From positions 310,001 to 374,000 of the forward strand of contig MU400525.1 of the NCBI GenBank assembly GCA_022578965.1: 64,000 nt of DNA. The letters run 5' to 3'. Positions 10,029-21,873 of this stretch are shown piece by piece; position 1 is the first letter of the stretch; the number at the start of each line of letters is the position of its first letter. The stretch is from Xylaria sp. FL1777 (taxonomy: Eukaryota > Ascomycota > Sordariomycetes > Xylariales > Xylariaceae). The position numbers were made by a program, and so were the translations under genes. The notes beneath the pieces are model-generated. The model searched no databases, had not been told where the DNA came from, and was given only the letters and a program-made list of their open reading frames with translations.

Positions 10029-13000
10029 TTGGCTCAAATGATGATGGTGAATACATTGGTTACGGAGAGACTGCCTTGGAAGCTGTGTCATCGTCAGGGT
10101 CAGCGGCGACGTCATAGAGGGGCGGTAAAGGCCCACTGGGTCCCCATTACAGAGGGACGGGTGCTTCGGGATGCTCCCGAATGATATCCCCATCTGAAAG
10201 AGACGAAGAGGAGGGCAAAGACCATTGAAGATACTCCCGATATTACCGAATACCTACATAGGTACACTAGCCTAGCTGCTCTGCAAAGGAGATCTTTTTG
10301 GGTTCCTGGATGGCATCAGCTAGTGTTGTGGACGAAAGACCAGCGCAGAGACCGACTTTACTATTCCAGGTAAGTGGTTTTCCCCTCCTTTCTTTTTCCG
10401 TTGAAAGCTGAGGTTCTGTATGCGAGGCTCGCGTGAGGCTGTTTCGTGGAAAGCGTTCATGCACCAGCAGCCTGAAGCAGATGGTGTGAATCCCTCCATT
10501 GGCGCTAGTCTGTGGAAGGGTAGTGTCCTGAATACCTTCAATGCTGACAGTGACATCTTCTCGTGGTTTTTTTTTCGTCTTCCTATGCAACCTTTTTTTG
10601 ATACAGATCTGGGTATGATCAGTCAGATCGGACGGATGATACTGCACAGGGTAGTACTGTACCTGCATGAAATATGACTGGTCTAACTGCAGCTCATTCT
10701 TGCCTTATTCTCACGATCATGCTCCCAGTACCCAGACAGCCGGGAGTAGGTATTCCGGGCGTGGCTGGTGTGTGACCACGTCAGCCACCATAGCTGATCT
10801 TGATGGTGGTCAGATTCCGCATACTGCGTACACGCGTAGACATGCACACACACACGAGACGTCGGATCAATGCAGAAGATCAGGGTGTAGACTGTATGCG
10901 GAAGCTGTAAGTTAGTTTGATTCCTCACAGCGCTATTGGTTTTTGTTGCTTAGCTGATCTCCGAATGAATGCTGGTATGTGGAAATGGCTTTTCGGGCTC
11001 TATCAAACATCATCTTGAAGATCAGGGCATAATCATTTTTCCCTTTATCAACCCATAAGTGAGAGAGATGTGGTGGGTTGAGAATCCTACCTCCAGATAT
11101 TGTTCGCTGCCTCGAAGTACCTCGTAGATCATACGCTGATCACTTGGAGCCTTGTAGCTTGGACTACTGGTCTGGTATAATGTGGATATCTGCCTCGGCC
11201 CTAAATTAGTAGTTCTGGTTGCTTGTCGACATTGACAGATTAATTAGCAGAATAACTAGTATATTACTGTCCTCGAATGATTTCGAAACTTGGCGTCTAG
11301 ATAATGAATGTAGTGTGCAAGTTATCTTAGTCAGAATCGTTCGGTATTGTCCTGCAGTATAAAACAATATTTGGCCTGAACTAGGTACGCAGTAGCCGAT
11401 AACGCTTTGTGGCTTTCTTGCCGTGTACTACTTACCTAATGAAGGTCCTCGGTGAGTTGCCCAGACCAAGTTTCATTTACTCAATATTGAACCTACCCAG
11501 GTACGTTACATGTACTATTATCGGTCACCACTACCAGCCAGATAAGTAAACGTATAGAAGTACATCCCTCGGCTCTTACGTGTATCCCTCAAATCCCGAA
11601 TGATCCTTCATTGTCGATTATCATTACTGTAAGGTGATTTTGGGACTCTCCCCTGATACATCCATGTATGTATTAGTGTGCAGATGGGAAGGAAGGTATT
11701 TATAGGTATTGTAAGCCCTCTTATGGAAAGCGTAGGACCTCTCTGGATTAGTAAACTTTTTTTTTTTTTTGGGAGTACTCACTCACCTGCTACAAGTACA
11801 ACAATTAACAGCAGGGGAGTGGTATTGTCTCACCTGCGGCAAGCGAGCGCTTCCGCTAGCCGGCTCTATCACCAATTCATCCAACAATTGTCCAAAAAAC
11901 AACAACCAAAAACCCCTCCCCAAAAACCCTGTTGGCTTACAAAACTTGTGATCGAGGTGTCAGCTGGGATCGGAAATCCACTGGTGCCTGGCTAGCACTA
12001 ACACGTCCAGAGGCACGTCGATTCTCGCACATCTGCCGTAGCGCTTCGAGCGATCGACATATGAAATCGCCCCTTTGACGCAGGTAAATCTCCTTCGCGT
12101 TACGTGCATGAAGGTCGGGGCTTGAAGGATTCAAGGTTGTATGTGCGTGCGCCCATTGCTCTGTGTCAACTAGACTCACGCCTCTGCTGATTCCAGCCGA
12201 TTCAACTACCAATCCAACGAGGTGAAGCGTCCACAACCTCTGTTTAGTGTCACTAGTTTGCCAGCGTGCTTTATAAGCGGGCACCCTCTATTCTCGGACC
12301 GCACTCCCTATCCATTGGAATCACACGATCTGGGGATGCAGTAGTGTAGTGTACCATAAATATGCTACAGATATTGTAATACTTGTTCAATTGCCCCATG
12401 TGATGGCTACCTTCTGTAAGAAGTTTGAAACGAACCTGAGGAATTTCAAATTTGGTGTACAGTGAATATCTCTTGCGTCTCGATTCCAATTGTTCCTGCA
12501 CCCGTAGTAACCGAGAAATCTAAACCCCTGCTGAGTTACAACCTCAGCTACATTGTGGGACTACACACCATCTTTTCTTGTTACCTGCTCGTACTTATGC
12601 GTACGCAGTAGGTACTGCAGTAAACGGCACACCAAGCTTAAATGGCCGTCTGTTCTTGGCATTTCTTGGGATCACAGGTTCTTCTTTGATGGGAGACGAA
12701 TAGGGTTGTCTATCCCCGTCTAGAACCTTGGTGGCTACATATAGTACTGAGTATGTGTTATATATTCACAAATTTTCGAATTCGCCGCCCATTTCCCAAT
12801 GAGGGCTTGTCCTCAAAAAGCTTATCTACTTGTCGAAGCACAGAGAATGTCAAGTGTCTACTGTCGAGCTGCCGACCCCGCCAATGAGCAACTCGTATAA
12901 GACGCCGCGTTTGGGTAGCTGTTAAGACGATCATCGCGCTAAGTTCTGGGAAGACGGAACACAGGTTTAGACTACGCATGACCACTGATACCAGTATATT

Positions 13001-14349
13001 TATCCCTTGCCTATTACCTATCTGTAAACCAATATAAATATACATGTATACCTACCTATTCGTATATCATGCTGCCAAGTTTGTACTACACGAAGTCATC
13101 GACTTCTAACAAAATAGGGAATTTGCGTTAACTGTACTAAAAGGCGATAGTAAGCGCAGAAGTTCTAGCGAACGAAGTGTTAGTTCAGCCACAAAGTACA
13201 TAACCGGAACTGTCTCCGGTGTTCATCCAGGTGTGGTGGATAAATCACCAGTACTACCCACGTATACGATGTTAGGAAGAACATGGATGCCAACAGCCTT
13301 GTGACCAGAACCAACGGTACAGTACAGCAATGTGGAATACCAACGCTACACTATATGCAGTATACACTAAAGACACCCAGCCACGATGGTACTGTAGTCC
13401 AAGCATCCGCACTTGCATCATTTCTGGGCTCGAAACATGCCATGCCAGAGGTTCCGTCAGACGACCTAGTCCAATAATCATCATATATATATGGTATATA
13501 TGGTTGTATGATCGAGGACGGGCAGCAGTGAGGACCCCAGAATCACAATTGTGGATGAACAAGTGGTGTCCATTTCAACCTATAGCCCAAAAGCAAAGCA
13601 TCGTGACTAGAACCAGTGCTTCCACGTTTCTCGTCGCATTGCATTTGCATACATACATAGGGGGTAGTTGCGCTCGGATTCCAACGAATTCTACGCGTAG
13701 CTTAATGAAGCATGGCAGAGGAAGCCCAACCCTAACCTATTGGAACGAGTTTTGGCTGTCTGGGTCTAGAAGATAGGTACAATAGACGGATGAACAAGGA
13801 TTGAAAGGGTAAAACCCCCTAGTACTACCTAGATTAACTCAATACAGGCTACCGGTACCACAGTGGACCTACTATATACCCCAATATTAGCAGATCAGGA
13901 CTGCGTAGGTAACGACATTTCGGTTATCAGTGTGGTTTAGGCTCTCTAGTGCGCCGAGTAACACATCCGACATGAGGGGCCGAAAGGAGGGATGCACTGG
14001 TCTCCGAGTTCATTTTATACTAGGTAGATACTTACAGTAGATAGCTTGCCAACGCGTACGCTGCAGGTTGATGAGGGGTGATTGCTACCAACTGACAGTG
14101 CATAAAGTTAGTATGACCGGAAATGCACACTATATGAATATTGCTTGAGGTTTCAAAGACCAAAGACAAAGACCAGAAAACCAAATAAAACAAAAACAAA
14201 AAGGAGAGCAACTATTTGGCTTATCTAAGGTATAGTGGTGCTAGACCTATAGAGACACTTGTATCACGGCTATTTCTCGTTATTGGTGTTAGCGTAAATA
14301 GGTAGATAAGTTTTGGAAACGCCCGGGAATCTAATTCTACACCTGGAGT

Positions 14350-14366
14350 TAGATAGATAGATAGAT
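14350..14366. repeat. (GATA)n microsatellite
   Basis: Four consecutive TAGA/GATA units are visible in gene-poor DNA. Confidence 0.7.
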
Positions 14367-14894
14367 ACCTAAGGTAGTTAGTTAGCTAACGACTTCGGAT
14401 GTTTTCATCCTAATATGATCCGACATGAATAGTTGTCCTCTAGGAAAAGAGATATTATGCTGAAGACGATAAGAAGCCAATTACCCAGCAGGACCAAGAT
14501 ATGTAGGTAATTGTCAAGTTCCATTCTAGGTAATAAGAGACATGTCGCTTCCAGTAACGACCTTACGGGTAACTCCGCAATTATGACTCTCGTGACTTGT
14601 TATCAGTTCAATAGTCGTGACCGACCATGCTATATACATATAAGTAGACTAGACACCTGAGCAACACAGTCTGTATAGTGTAACTCTTATACCTTTACGT
14701 CAAGCAAGGTTCCGGGCCTTCGCGTCGTTTCCGTTTCGCTAATATAGTGTAGTGTTCTGTAAAGGTATAATTGAAAAGACCAATCAAAACCATGTGTGTA
14801 CCCAGGTATTAGTGCCACATCTGAGAAGAAGGATTTCCCTCCCTAATTGGCCAAGGAGATTTCTTCAATGATAGGTATGATGTTTCAGGGCACC

Positions 14895-14921
14895 TTTTTT
14901 TTTTTTTTTTTTTTTTTTTTT
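14895..14921. repeat. Poly-T tract of 27
   Basis: This is an uninterrupted run of 27 T residues, the longest homopolymer in the window. It could be the poly-A end of a minus-strand retroposed copy, but I found no recognisable body or flanking duplication. Confidence 0.8.
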
Positions 14922-15081
14922 GGTTCCATTCGAGTTATAGAATCCAAGATTCTACAATGCTGGCGCGCTATCTTTCTAAGAACTAATTTCATATGGGATT
15001 AGGTAAACTAAGACGAATAACTCATAAACCTATACCAATAACAACAACCATGACATTGCAATCCGCTGTTGAAAGGCGCAG

Positions 15082-15104
15082 GATGACTGATGACTGATGA
15101 CTGA
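15082..15104. repeat. GATGACT heptamer tandem repeat
   Basis: Three perfect copies of GATGACT plus a partial fourth lie head to tail. Confidence 0.75.
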
Positions 15105-15429
15105 TAGTAATAAAGAAGAATCACTCTCATCGTGGCTCTAGCCATAAAGTAGGTACTCCAAGTACAACTTTTAGTCACGAGGAACAGCCACTGCACATGA
15201 TGAATGCGCTCCACTATATCACACACCATCTGGCCAACCGCCCGCGTGCTAAGTCTAGGGAAACTTAGAAGAAGGTCACGGGTTTAGGTAGTGTAGGTAG
15301 TGTATGTAGGAGTGTATACTTTGGAAGCGTACCTCCCTCCTGCCGACCCGAGAGTATACCGTATCCAGGTACTAGGAGGATGTAGCCAGGCATCGTCGTA
15401 CCCCGTATTTCCCGGCAGGTTTTATACTA

Positions 15430-15490
15430 AGGTACGCGTAGGTACAGTACCTAACTCGCTCTACCTACCTACCTAGGTACCTACCTATCT
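15430..15490. repeat. GGTACC/CCTAGGTA word cluster
   Basis: The run includes GGTACGCGTAGGTACAGTACC and then repeated CTACC units passing into CCTAGGTACCTACC. It is the same degenerate palindromic family as at 1480-1680. Confidence 0.6.
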
Positions 15491-15719
15491 TTAGAGCCAC
15501 ACAAAGCACGGGGAAGTCTAGCCCACTTGACTTGACCATCCACCAGAGTCCTCCCTGCTACCCATTACTACTGTGTACTTTTATACCTCCCTCAACAATT
15601 ATAGGTACCTACATAGCACCAACTCAATTCCAACTGCCCGCCTCTCCTGCTTCCGTGCTTGACCTGGTCGTATTCTTGTGTGCTATCAGCTATCTTTGTC
15701 CTCTCCCAATTTCCTAAGG

Positions 15720-15759
15720 TTTTTTTTTTTTGGTCCTTGATGTAAAAAAAAAAAAAAAA
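15720..15759. repeat. T12 / A16 inverted homopolymers
   Basis: Twelve T residues, a 12-base spacer, then sixteen A residues can pair as an AT-only hairpin. It lies ~300 bases upstream of the C2H2 gene start. Confidence 0.7.
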
Positions 15760-16051
15760 TTATTATTTTGCCAGTCAGCAGACAGGGCCAGTCATAGTGC
15801 TCTCCCTCTTACACTACACACCACACATAGGTAACCCTTGTTCGCCCATCCACCACTACCACCACCACCACCACACCACATTCGCCTACCTACTCCAACC
15901 AACAACGGCATATTTCTCGCTCTCCTCAGCTTCAGATTTGCTCTTGCTTCCCTATTTGCTCACCCCAATCCCGCTCTTTAGCTATCACGAGAATCACAGT
16001 GGCATCCTCTTGCAGTTCGGTCTTGTCGCACTCTTGTCTACGTGTTCGGCA

Positions 16052-17671
16052 ATGGCCTCTTCCAAGGTAACCACTTGAACCTCCCACGCCCGTCCAGCTT
16101 ATTTGCAGGAGCTGGCCATGCTGATCACTTGTGGCCAACGTCTTAGGAAATCCCGACATCGACAAGGCCATTGACCCAACACCGCCAATCTATTTCCTCA
16201 GGCCCGACATCCGCCATGTCTTCCGCCCGCGCTCCCTCCCACTCACGCAACAATTCCCACTCACTTTCCTCTTTGTCCAGCGTCCACAATCCCACCCACC
16301 GAGTAACTCGCCGGAAGAGCATAACCAACCCTGCCGCGAATGCTGCCGCCGCTGTTGTTGCCGCCCTCCAAGAGGCCGGCGAGAATGTGACTGCCTTGCC
16401 CATCGCCGTTACCTCTCGCCGCGGCACGACGTCCAAGTCTGCCGCGACTCTCCGGGCTGCTGTCGTGGGAAGTCTACCTTCGCCACCCGCCAGCCTACCG
16501 ACCCACCGATTCACAATGCATCCAAAGCCGGAAGGACAGGAGAGTGCGATTGATGACGATTCCAATGACATGTCCGCCGACGAGGGGGAGAGTGGGCTGC
16601 AGAAGGCCCGGATTCGACGCGCGAGTGATGGCCAGCCTCTCACCAAGGAGGGCAGGAAGAGCAACCGCGTCGAACTCCGATGCGACAAGTGTGGAAAGGG
16701 ATACAAGCATAGCAGCTGCTTGACCAAGCATTTGTTTGTGCCCATTTTCTTACCCACTACCCTTACCCTGCACTCCCTTGGCCAGGCTGCTGGATGATGT
16801 ATTCGCTTCGAAAGGCCATGGACCGGCTTGCACACCACCCAATCCCAGTGTCTATGCGTGAACCTGTGTTGACGAATTGCTTGTCAGGTGGGAACACACT
16901 CCCGAATGGTCCTACACGTCCAAGCTTCTCATATCCAAGCATCAGCAAGTGCAATTGCTTGAAGCAGCGTCTGTTCTCGTTGCGATGAACACCAAAGATT
17001 CCACTACGCCTCCTGACTCGGCCAAGGACTTTGCCAGCGAAGCGGGATCAGCATCTCCGACTGCCTCCGGCTACTCCGAGCATCATGACGGACACAGCTC
17101 TGCGGATACGACTCCGCCACCTCAAGAGGGTTTTGCTGTGAGCAACGCATTGACCTACCGCGACGCTCCGAAGCGATATAGCAATGGAAGCAACTACTCG
17201 CGATCCTATCAATCGACTGTGCCAGGCTCTTTCCTCCCGGGTAGTTTACCCCACAGGAGCGGATTCAGTCACAACCGTCATGGTAGCACGGACCGCCGTC
17301 CTGTATCGTCTGGACTGAACAGCACCGGTCAAGAGGATCGTGACCTTGCGGCGGCTGTCGAATTGCTTAGTTGCAGCATCGGTAGCAACGGAGGAAACCG
17401 AGACGCACGGCTCCCAGAGGACGCCCCCCCGGTTCCTCCATTGCCTGCTCAGTATCTAGACCAAGCAGCTTTCAGTAGCACTAGCTTTATCAATAGTTAC
17501 ACGACACAAATGCCGGAGAGTTTTACCCGCGGCGACTCCCGCCCGGTTATTGATGTAAAAATGGAAGAAAGCGAAGGTAGCATGGTGGATGAAGAGGAAG
17601 AGGAGCAACGCTCCAGAGCGCGAAGCAGTGAGGAAGATGATGAGATGATGTTCGGGCGTATGGAGGAATAA
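16052..17671 (+). CDS. Single C2H2 zinc-finger protein
   Basis: Spliced model: 16052-16066, 16147-16733, 16888-17671 (461 aa). Exon 1 codes only MASSK. One C2H2 finger is reconstructed across intron 2: C184-x2-C187 in RCDKCGKGYKHSSCLTKH, then H200 and, after the splice, H204 in LWEHTPEW. The strip after the finger (SKHQQVQLLEAASVLVAM) is also typical of this conserved fungal family. The N-terminus is Ser/Ala-rich with a basic RRKS patch. The C-terminus is Ser/Pro-rich and ends in an acidic run near residues 437-456. The most likely role is a nuclear DNA- or protein-binding regulator, but the target is unknown. If intron 2 (154 bases) were retained, translation would stop at 16797 and the finger would lose its second histidine. 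Confidence 0.85.
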
Positions 17672-18456
17672 TTGATGGGCGTCATAGGTCTGAGAAGGTT
17701 TCTCTCCATGACGGGAAATGAGGCATGGTTTTGATGTTTCCTTTGTACCACAAACACGTATATGGAGGCTTGTAAATGGGTGGTTCGCTCCGCCGCCGAG
17801 ACCTTAGCACCGAAGAGTGGCGGCCTTCCAGATTTGATGGCTGGTGGAAGCAATCCCCACGAGGTTAAAGTGAGGTTCGGAGGGAGCGTCGAGCGAACGC
17901 CGAGAACGACGACAAATTTTTTTAAGTTGCACGACTCTGAGATCTGAGGCAGAGGACACTGCGAGTGTATGACTGCGTACGTACAGTGTAGACGCAAGAC
18001 ACTCTTTTGTTTTATATGAAGGGAAAGCCAAATGAAATGAACTTTGAGTCGCTTACATGGGAGTGGCTGGAGGATGCTAGCTTGCAGTTTGGACTCTTGG
18101 CTGCCATAGCCTGGGTAAAGCTGCGTGTGTGATGACCTGCATGGCACTGTATAATAAACAGCCGCTGAGATATATGGACCGAGGAAGAGAATGTTAATTC
18201 TGAGGTCTTTGAAGTCTTCACCACGGTGATCAGGGCAATGCAAACAAACAGATGACCTTCTATGCCAAACAAACACCGAGAACCGGGGAGTGCAGAGGAG
18301 TCTGAAGAGAGGGAAGAGAGGGAAGAGAGGCAAGAGAGGCGGGAAAGGCACAATCGAGACGGCTCCCGAGCGTCCTTATGAGGAGCTGCTACTCTGGGTT
18401 AATCCAGCGATCAACAGTGGGGGGTTGAAGTGAAGATCTCCGACAGCTGGGGAAAC

Positions 18457-18468
18457 GACGTCACGTCA
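18457..18468. promoter_or_regulatory. Two overlapping ACGTCA (CRE/ATF-type) half sites
   Basis: The sequence GACGTCACGTCA contains two ACGTCA half sites in tandem, the core recognised by fungal bZIP/ATF factors. It lies ~430 bases before the start of the membrane-protein gene. Function is inferred from the word alone. Confidence 0.35.
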
Positions 18469-18773
18469 CGGGCGGTGGAGGAGAGACGAGCTGTCAATTT
18501 TCAGTCCTTGCATGGGGAGCTGGGCTGGGGACAAGCTCAGTGCGGTGCGGCGCGACACGGCAAACAAACAGCACACAACACAAGCTCAGCTAGGGAGCTC
18601 AGTTAGTATAGTAGAGCTCTCCAAACCCGCTCGTTGCCCCTCCTCACTCTCTGTTTTTTTACTCTAGTTACACCTACGCAGTAGGTACGAGATCATAACA
18701 AAATTTAAAACTTCAAATAGTAGATGCAGACATAAAGTTTTTATGTCTTTTTAAGTCTTTTCCAAGCTTTCAG

Positions 18774-18804
18774 TTTCCTTTTTTTCTTCTTTTCTTTTCT
18801 TCCA
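18774..18804 (+). promoter_or_regulatory. Pyrimidine-rich tract upstream of 18897 gene
   Basis: A nearly pure C/T run (TTTCCTTTTTTTCTTCTTTT and onward) lies about 95-125 bases before the ATG. CT-rich stretches at this position often precede transcription starts in filamentous fungi. Confidence 0.4.
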
Positions 18805-18896
18805 CCACACCGGATATTCCAACACCATCTGAGCGAGCTACCCAGGTACTACTCAAAACCATTTGTTGTTGTTACATTCAGACAACCACATCAACA

Positions 18897-20198
18897 ATGC
18901 GCACGCGACGTCAAGACAAGGCCGTCGCAGAAGCTGCCGCTGCCGCTGCCGCTGCCGCTGCTTCTGCCGAAAAGAAAGAATCGCCTTCGTCAAGCGTTCC
19001 TTCAATTACTAGCAGCGACGATAAAGATGCGCGGACGTCGCCCACTACTATTACCATCTCCAAAATCGAGGGTCCTACTGTCAGCAGTCGCGCAGACCGC
19101 AAACCGCGGTCCAAGCTACCAACACTAGTGCAATTTCCCCTTGTTGCCATTCTTAGTCTGGTCATCTCGGAGCTGGGCTCCTCGCTCTCGTGGTCTTTAA
19201 CAGAGGGTGTTCTCGGGACGCATGCGCGACTCCTGGTCACTTGGACTGAGGTTGGAGCTGTAACGGGCTGGCGAGTGTGAGCATCCCTTATCCCTTGCTC
19301 TGTACTGGCCTGGGTTATTTGCAGATCGCATTGCCGTTCGCGCTACATGCTAACAATATCGACCATGACAGGTTTGAGCTCGCGATTGGATGGTTCTGCG
19401 ACTATGATGGCTATGACATCACTGCGCTGAATATACTATCTCAAGGCCCTCATGTAAGCGACTCCTTTCCCGAAGAGCGCATTCCTTCGTGGCCCATGAG
19501 GAGCTTGGTTTGATACTAACCGCGGTTACACACAGCTCTACCTGCTCTACGCGCATTATGACACGCCTCCCTTTGCGCTTCTCGTAACTGTCGTCGTCGA
19601 GACCCTCGCGACATATATTCCGTTCCGTCTGCTTCGTCCATTATCTCGCGCTCATGCAAACCCTACCGCTGTCCCCAATGCAGACATCCTGGCCGACGCG
19701 CCCATCGCGCTCCTCACAACGCTCCTCGCCGGTGCCATTTACAGCGTGACCCTACTCTTCGCATACGCGACCTACCTTCCGACCTCTCTGGTAGTCTATT
19801 TTGCGGACCTACCATCGTTAGTGCGCGCCAACGAATCAAGCTACGTGGGTCTCCTGCCTGTGGCACTCGCACTCGGCTTTGCGGCCCGCGTCTTCATATT
19901 CACGCCATCTGAAGCGATCGGGCGCACACCGGCCGACGCCGAGAACGAGGCCTTCGATCCTGTCAAGGCTAGCTTGCGCGAGACTATGCGGTGGAACTTC
20001 TTAGGCTGGTCCTCGAGAACCAAGGTGGCGATCCAGCGCACGGCCTTGATCATGCTCGTTACTGGCGTCAACACGTTCTTACGGACGTGGCTTACCATTG
20101 TGGGCGTGGAAATCCCAGGTGCTACGGCCTGGAGTAGTGTCTGGGTTCTGTCCGCCGCGGTTACCGGCTTAGCTCTTAGTGCTGTCGGGGGAGTTTAA
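18897..20198 (+). CDS. Conserved polytopic membrane protein of unknown function
   Basis: Spliced model: 18897-19276, 19372-19453, 19536-20198 (374 aa, phases 2 and 0). The N-terminal ~70 residues are polar and carry a run of 11 Ala encoded by GCTGCC repeats. About six hydrophobic segments follow: roughly residues 76-97, 155-175, 195-220, 235-255, 310-330 and 350-372. The loop FELAIGWFCDYDGYDITALN, then LYLLYAHYDTPPFALL after the splice, looks strongly constrained and reads as a fungus-specific family signature. I recognise no named family, so no substrate or organelle is assigned. The start ATG sits ~95 bases after a pyrimidine tract and in a good context (CAACAATGC). The poly-Ala tract is likely length-variable. 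Confidence 0.8.
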
Positions 20199-20871
20199 GC
20201 CTCTCACAGAAGGGAAACGGGATATGTGTGTTTCTGTGGTCTGGGATGGGAGGGAAAGGATGATGGATGGCGTGGATGTTGGCGTTCGAGGACGTGACGC
20301 AAGAAATGCGGCAAGATATCCTGGGTTGGCCCGTTCTATTTACATATTTCATAATGTCTAGTCTATCAAATTTCATTAGTTGTGTTAACACTTGCAGTAC
20401 AGGGATTTTTGGAGATCTGACCTGGCCACAAGTTGGACATCCCGTCGTGACATTCTAGAGCTCCTTCTTCACACGCTGTGGGATTATACCTGGTTAGTCC
20501 AGAGCTGATTATGAGGGTGCTGGGCAACGGGAAGGCAGAGGGTCATCCATGATAGTCTTAAGCAAAGAGTGAACGAATGCAGCTTCCTGTGCCGGTCTGA
20601 GAACAATAGACGTTGCCCAAGAGACCACATATGTTGGCCTGTTTTCGTTGGTGATTGTTACTCCCACAGTCCAAACTTGAATAACCGCCGGCTTGGAATA
20701 TTGTAACCAACAACACAATACAATACAAGTATTCCGATACAACAGTGTATTTATACACACCTAACAACGTTGGATACGATCTCTGTTTTAATTTCCATCA
20801 CTTTACAAAGCTTCCTTTCAATTCAACCTTACTCGAAGGCTTCCCCGATGTAGTTGTACTGATCAGTCAAC
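20199..20871. other. Intergenic, no gene seen
   Basis: 3' flank of the membrane-protein gene and promoter of the beta-helix gene. Frames on both strands are short and unrecognisable. Confidence 0.55.
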
Positions 20872-21873
20872 ATGGACACAACGCATATGAATAATAGCAT
20901 ACACCCTGCAACCCGGCACTCGACCCGACGTAGATATAACGCTCACGTCAAAGAGGCGGAGAAGGAGAAACAGAGGAGAGAAGAAGTGTTGTTGGCGAAT
21001 CTGGGCTGGACAGTGGAGGAATCCATAACGGCGAACAAGGTCTTCCTCTGCAGCGAAATCTTCGTCCAGGGCCGACTTCACGCCACCGACAAGCTGTGCG
21101 TGTATGGCGAAGTCGCGGTCGCCGATGAGCTCGAGTGCGAGGGTAATTTTACGCTCCGGGGAGTTCTTCATTGTTGGTATGTTTTGGTTGGTAGCTTTGT
21201 CTTATATATATATGTTTATGAGACGGACGGACGGACTGCTTTTGTTGTTTCAGGGAATGGAATGCTTCGATTTGAAGATTGCTTTGCTAACTGACTGACG
21301 CAATATCTAGCACTAGACCTGCCGTCGTCAAAAATATGATCATCGTCCATAACGGAATTATATAGTAAGTACCCGGTACTTATCCTATGTTTCACTTCGT
21401 CCTGGATATGGGCCAACTATCTACCTGGCTAACTAAATGATTAGTGGTAACATAGTGGTCAACGCTGGCGCCTACATCCACGGCTACTGCACTGTCCTTG
21501 GTACACTCACTGTTACCGGGAACCTGAAAATTAAAGGCACCTTGTATGTCAAGCTCCTAGTTGTGAAATATGCCGTTACACTTTAGCTTCCTGTGTTTGT
21601 TCATACTTACACGGCTGCTGATGCACTCTCCTCTCATTAAATAACTCGATTCCGCTGCTTGATAGTCAAATCTAATGGTTACTGTGTGTTTATAGGAGAT
21701 GCGAGTCCCTTAATTTAACAGGTAGTTTTAAGAGGATGGGACGAGGCGCAAGGCTCGTGGTTAATGGCCAGACCATAATCAACGGAGTAGACGCTACCTC
21801 GGAGCACATGGTTTCTTTCCTGCAGGACTATGAGGCGGAGCAAATAGGAACGGAGTCTGGTGATATTGAGTAG
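20872..21873 (+). CDS. Bactofilin-like right-handed beta-helix protein
   Basis: Spliced model: 20872-21176, 21311-21364, 21445-21543, 21696-21873 (211 aa, every phase closes). Residues 1-45 are basic and polar, with a charged helix (KEAEKEKQRREEVLLANLG). From ~50 to ~185 the chain is a regular alternation of short beta-strands and Gly turns. Examples are KVFLCSEIFVQGRLHATDKL, LCVYGEVAVADELECEGNF, GNIVVNAGAYIHGYCTVLG and TLTVTGNLKIKGTL. This V-x-G-x-hydrophobic periodicity is the pattern of bactofilin/polymer-forming beta-helices, which build unpolar filaments in bacteria. Assignment rests on pattern only, and a different beta-helix or hexapeptide-repeat fold is possible. A short acidic helical tail follows. 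No enzyme motif is seen. Multiple introns in register with the repeats argue against bacterial contamination. Confidence 0.65.

Larger units (their letters stand above)
8529..16051. other. 7.5-kb gene-poor interval
   Basis: No frame or splice pattern here yields a recognisable protein. Open frames reach only ~150 codons and overlap on both strands, as in random sequence. Contents noted: many GGTA/TACC words, poly-T and poly-A tracts (10008-10028, 11758-11770, 14895-14921, 15720-15759), a (GATA)n run at 14350-14366, a heptamer repeat at 15082-15104, and a CCA-rich tract at 15850-15878 just before the next gene. I saw no transposase, reverse transcriptase or long terminal repeat. Confidence 0.55.
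17672..18896. other. Intergenic, probable promoter of the 18897 gene
   Basis: A long minus-strand frame overlapping the end of the C2H2 gene (17497-18351) was judged spurious. A purine-rich GAGGGAAGA repeat lies at 18304-18340. CRE-like half sites lie at 18457-18468. A pyrimidine tract at 18774-18804 lies close to the likely transcription start of the next gene. Confidence 0.5.

Noticed and set aside
10038..10197. ATGATGA ... CTGA as a C/D-box snoRNA
   Set aside because: Box spacing (~150 bases) is too long, no terminal stem is seen and no guide region could be argued.
14177..14204. A-rich CAAAA repeats as the tail of a transposon
   Set aside because: No coding remnant, terminal repeat or duplication was visible on either side.
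17497..18351. 284-codon minus-strand open frame overlapping the C2H2 gene end
   Set aside because: Composition is Leu/Ser/Pro-rich without domain signal, it lies antisense to a well-supported coding end, and no splice or start context supports it.
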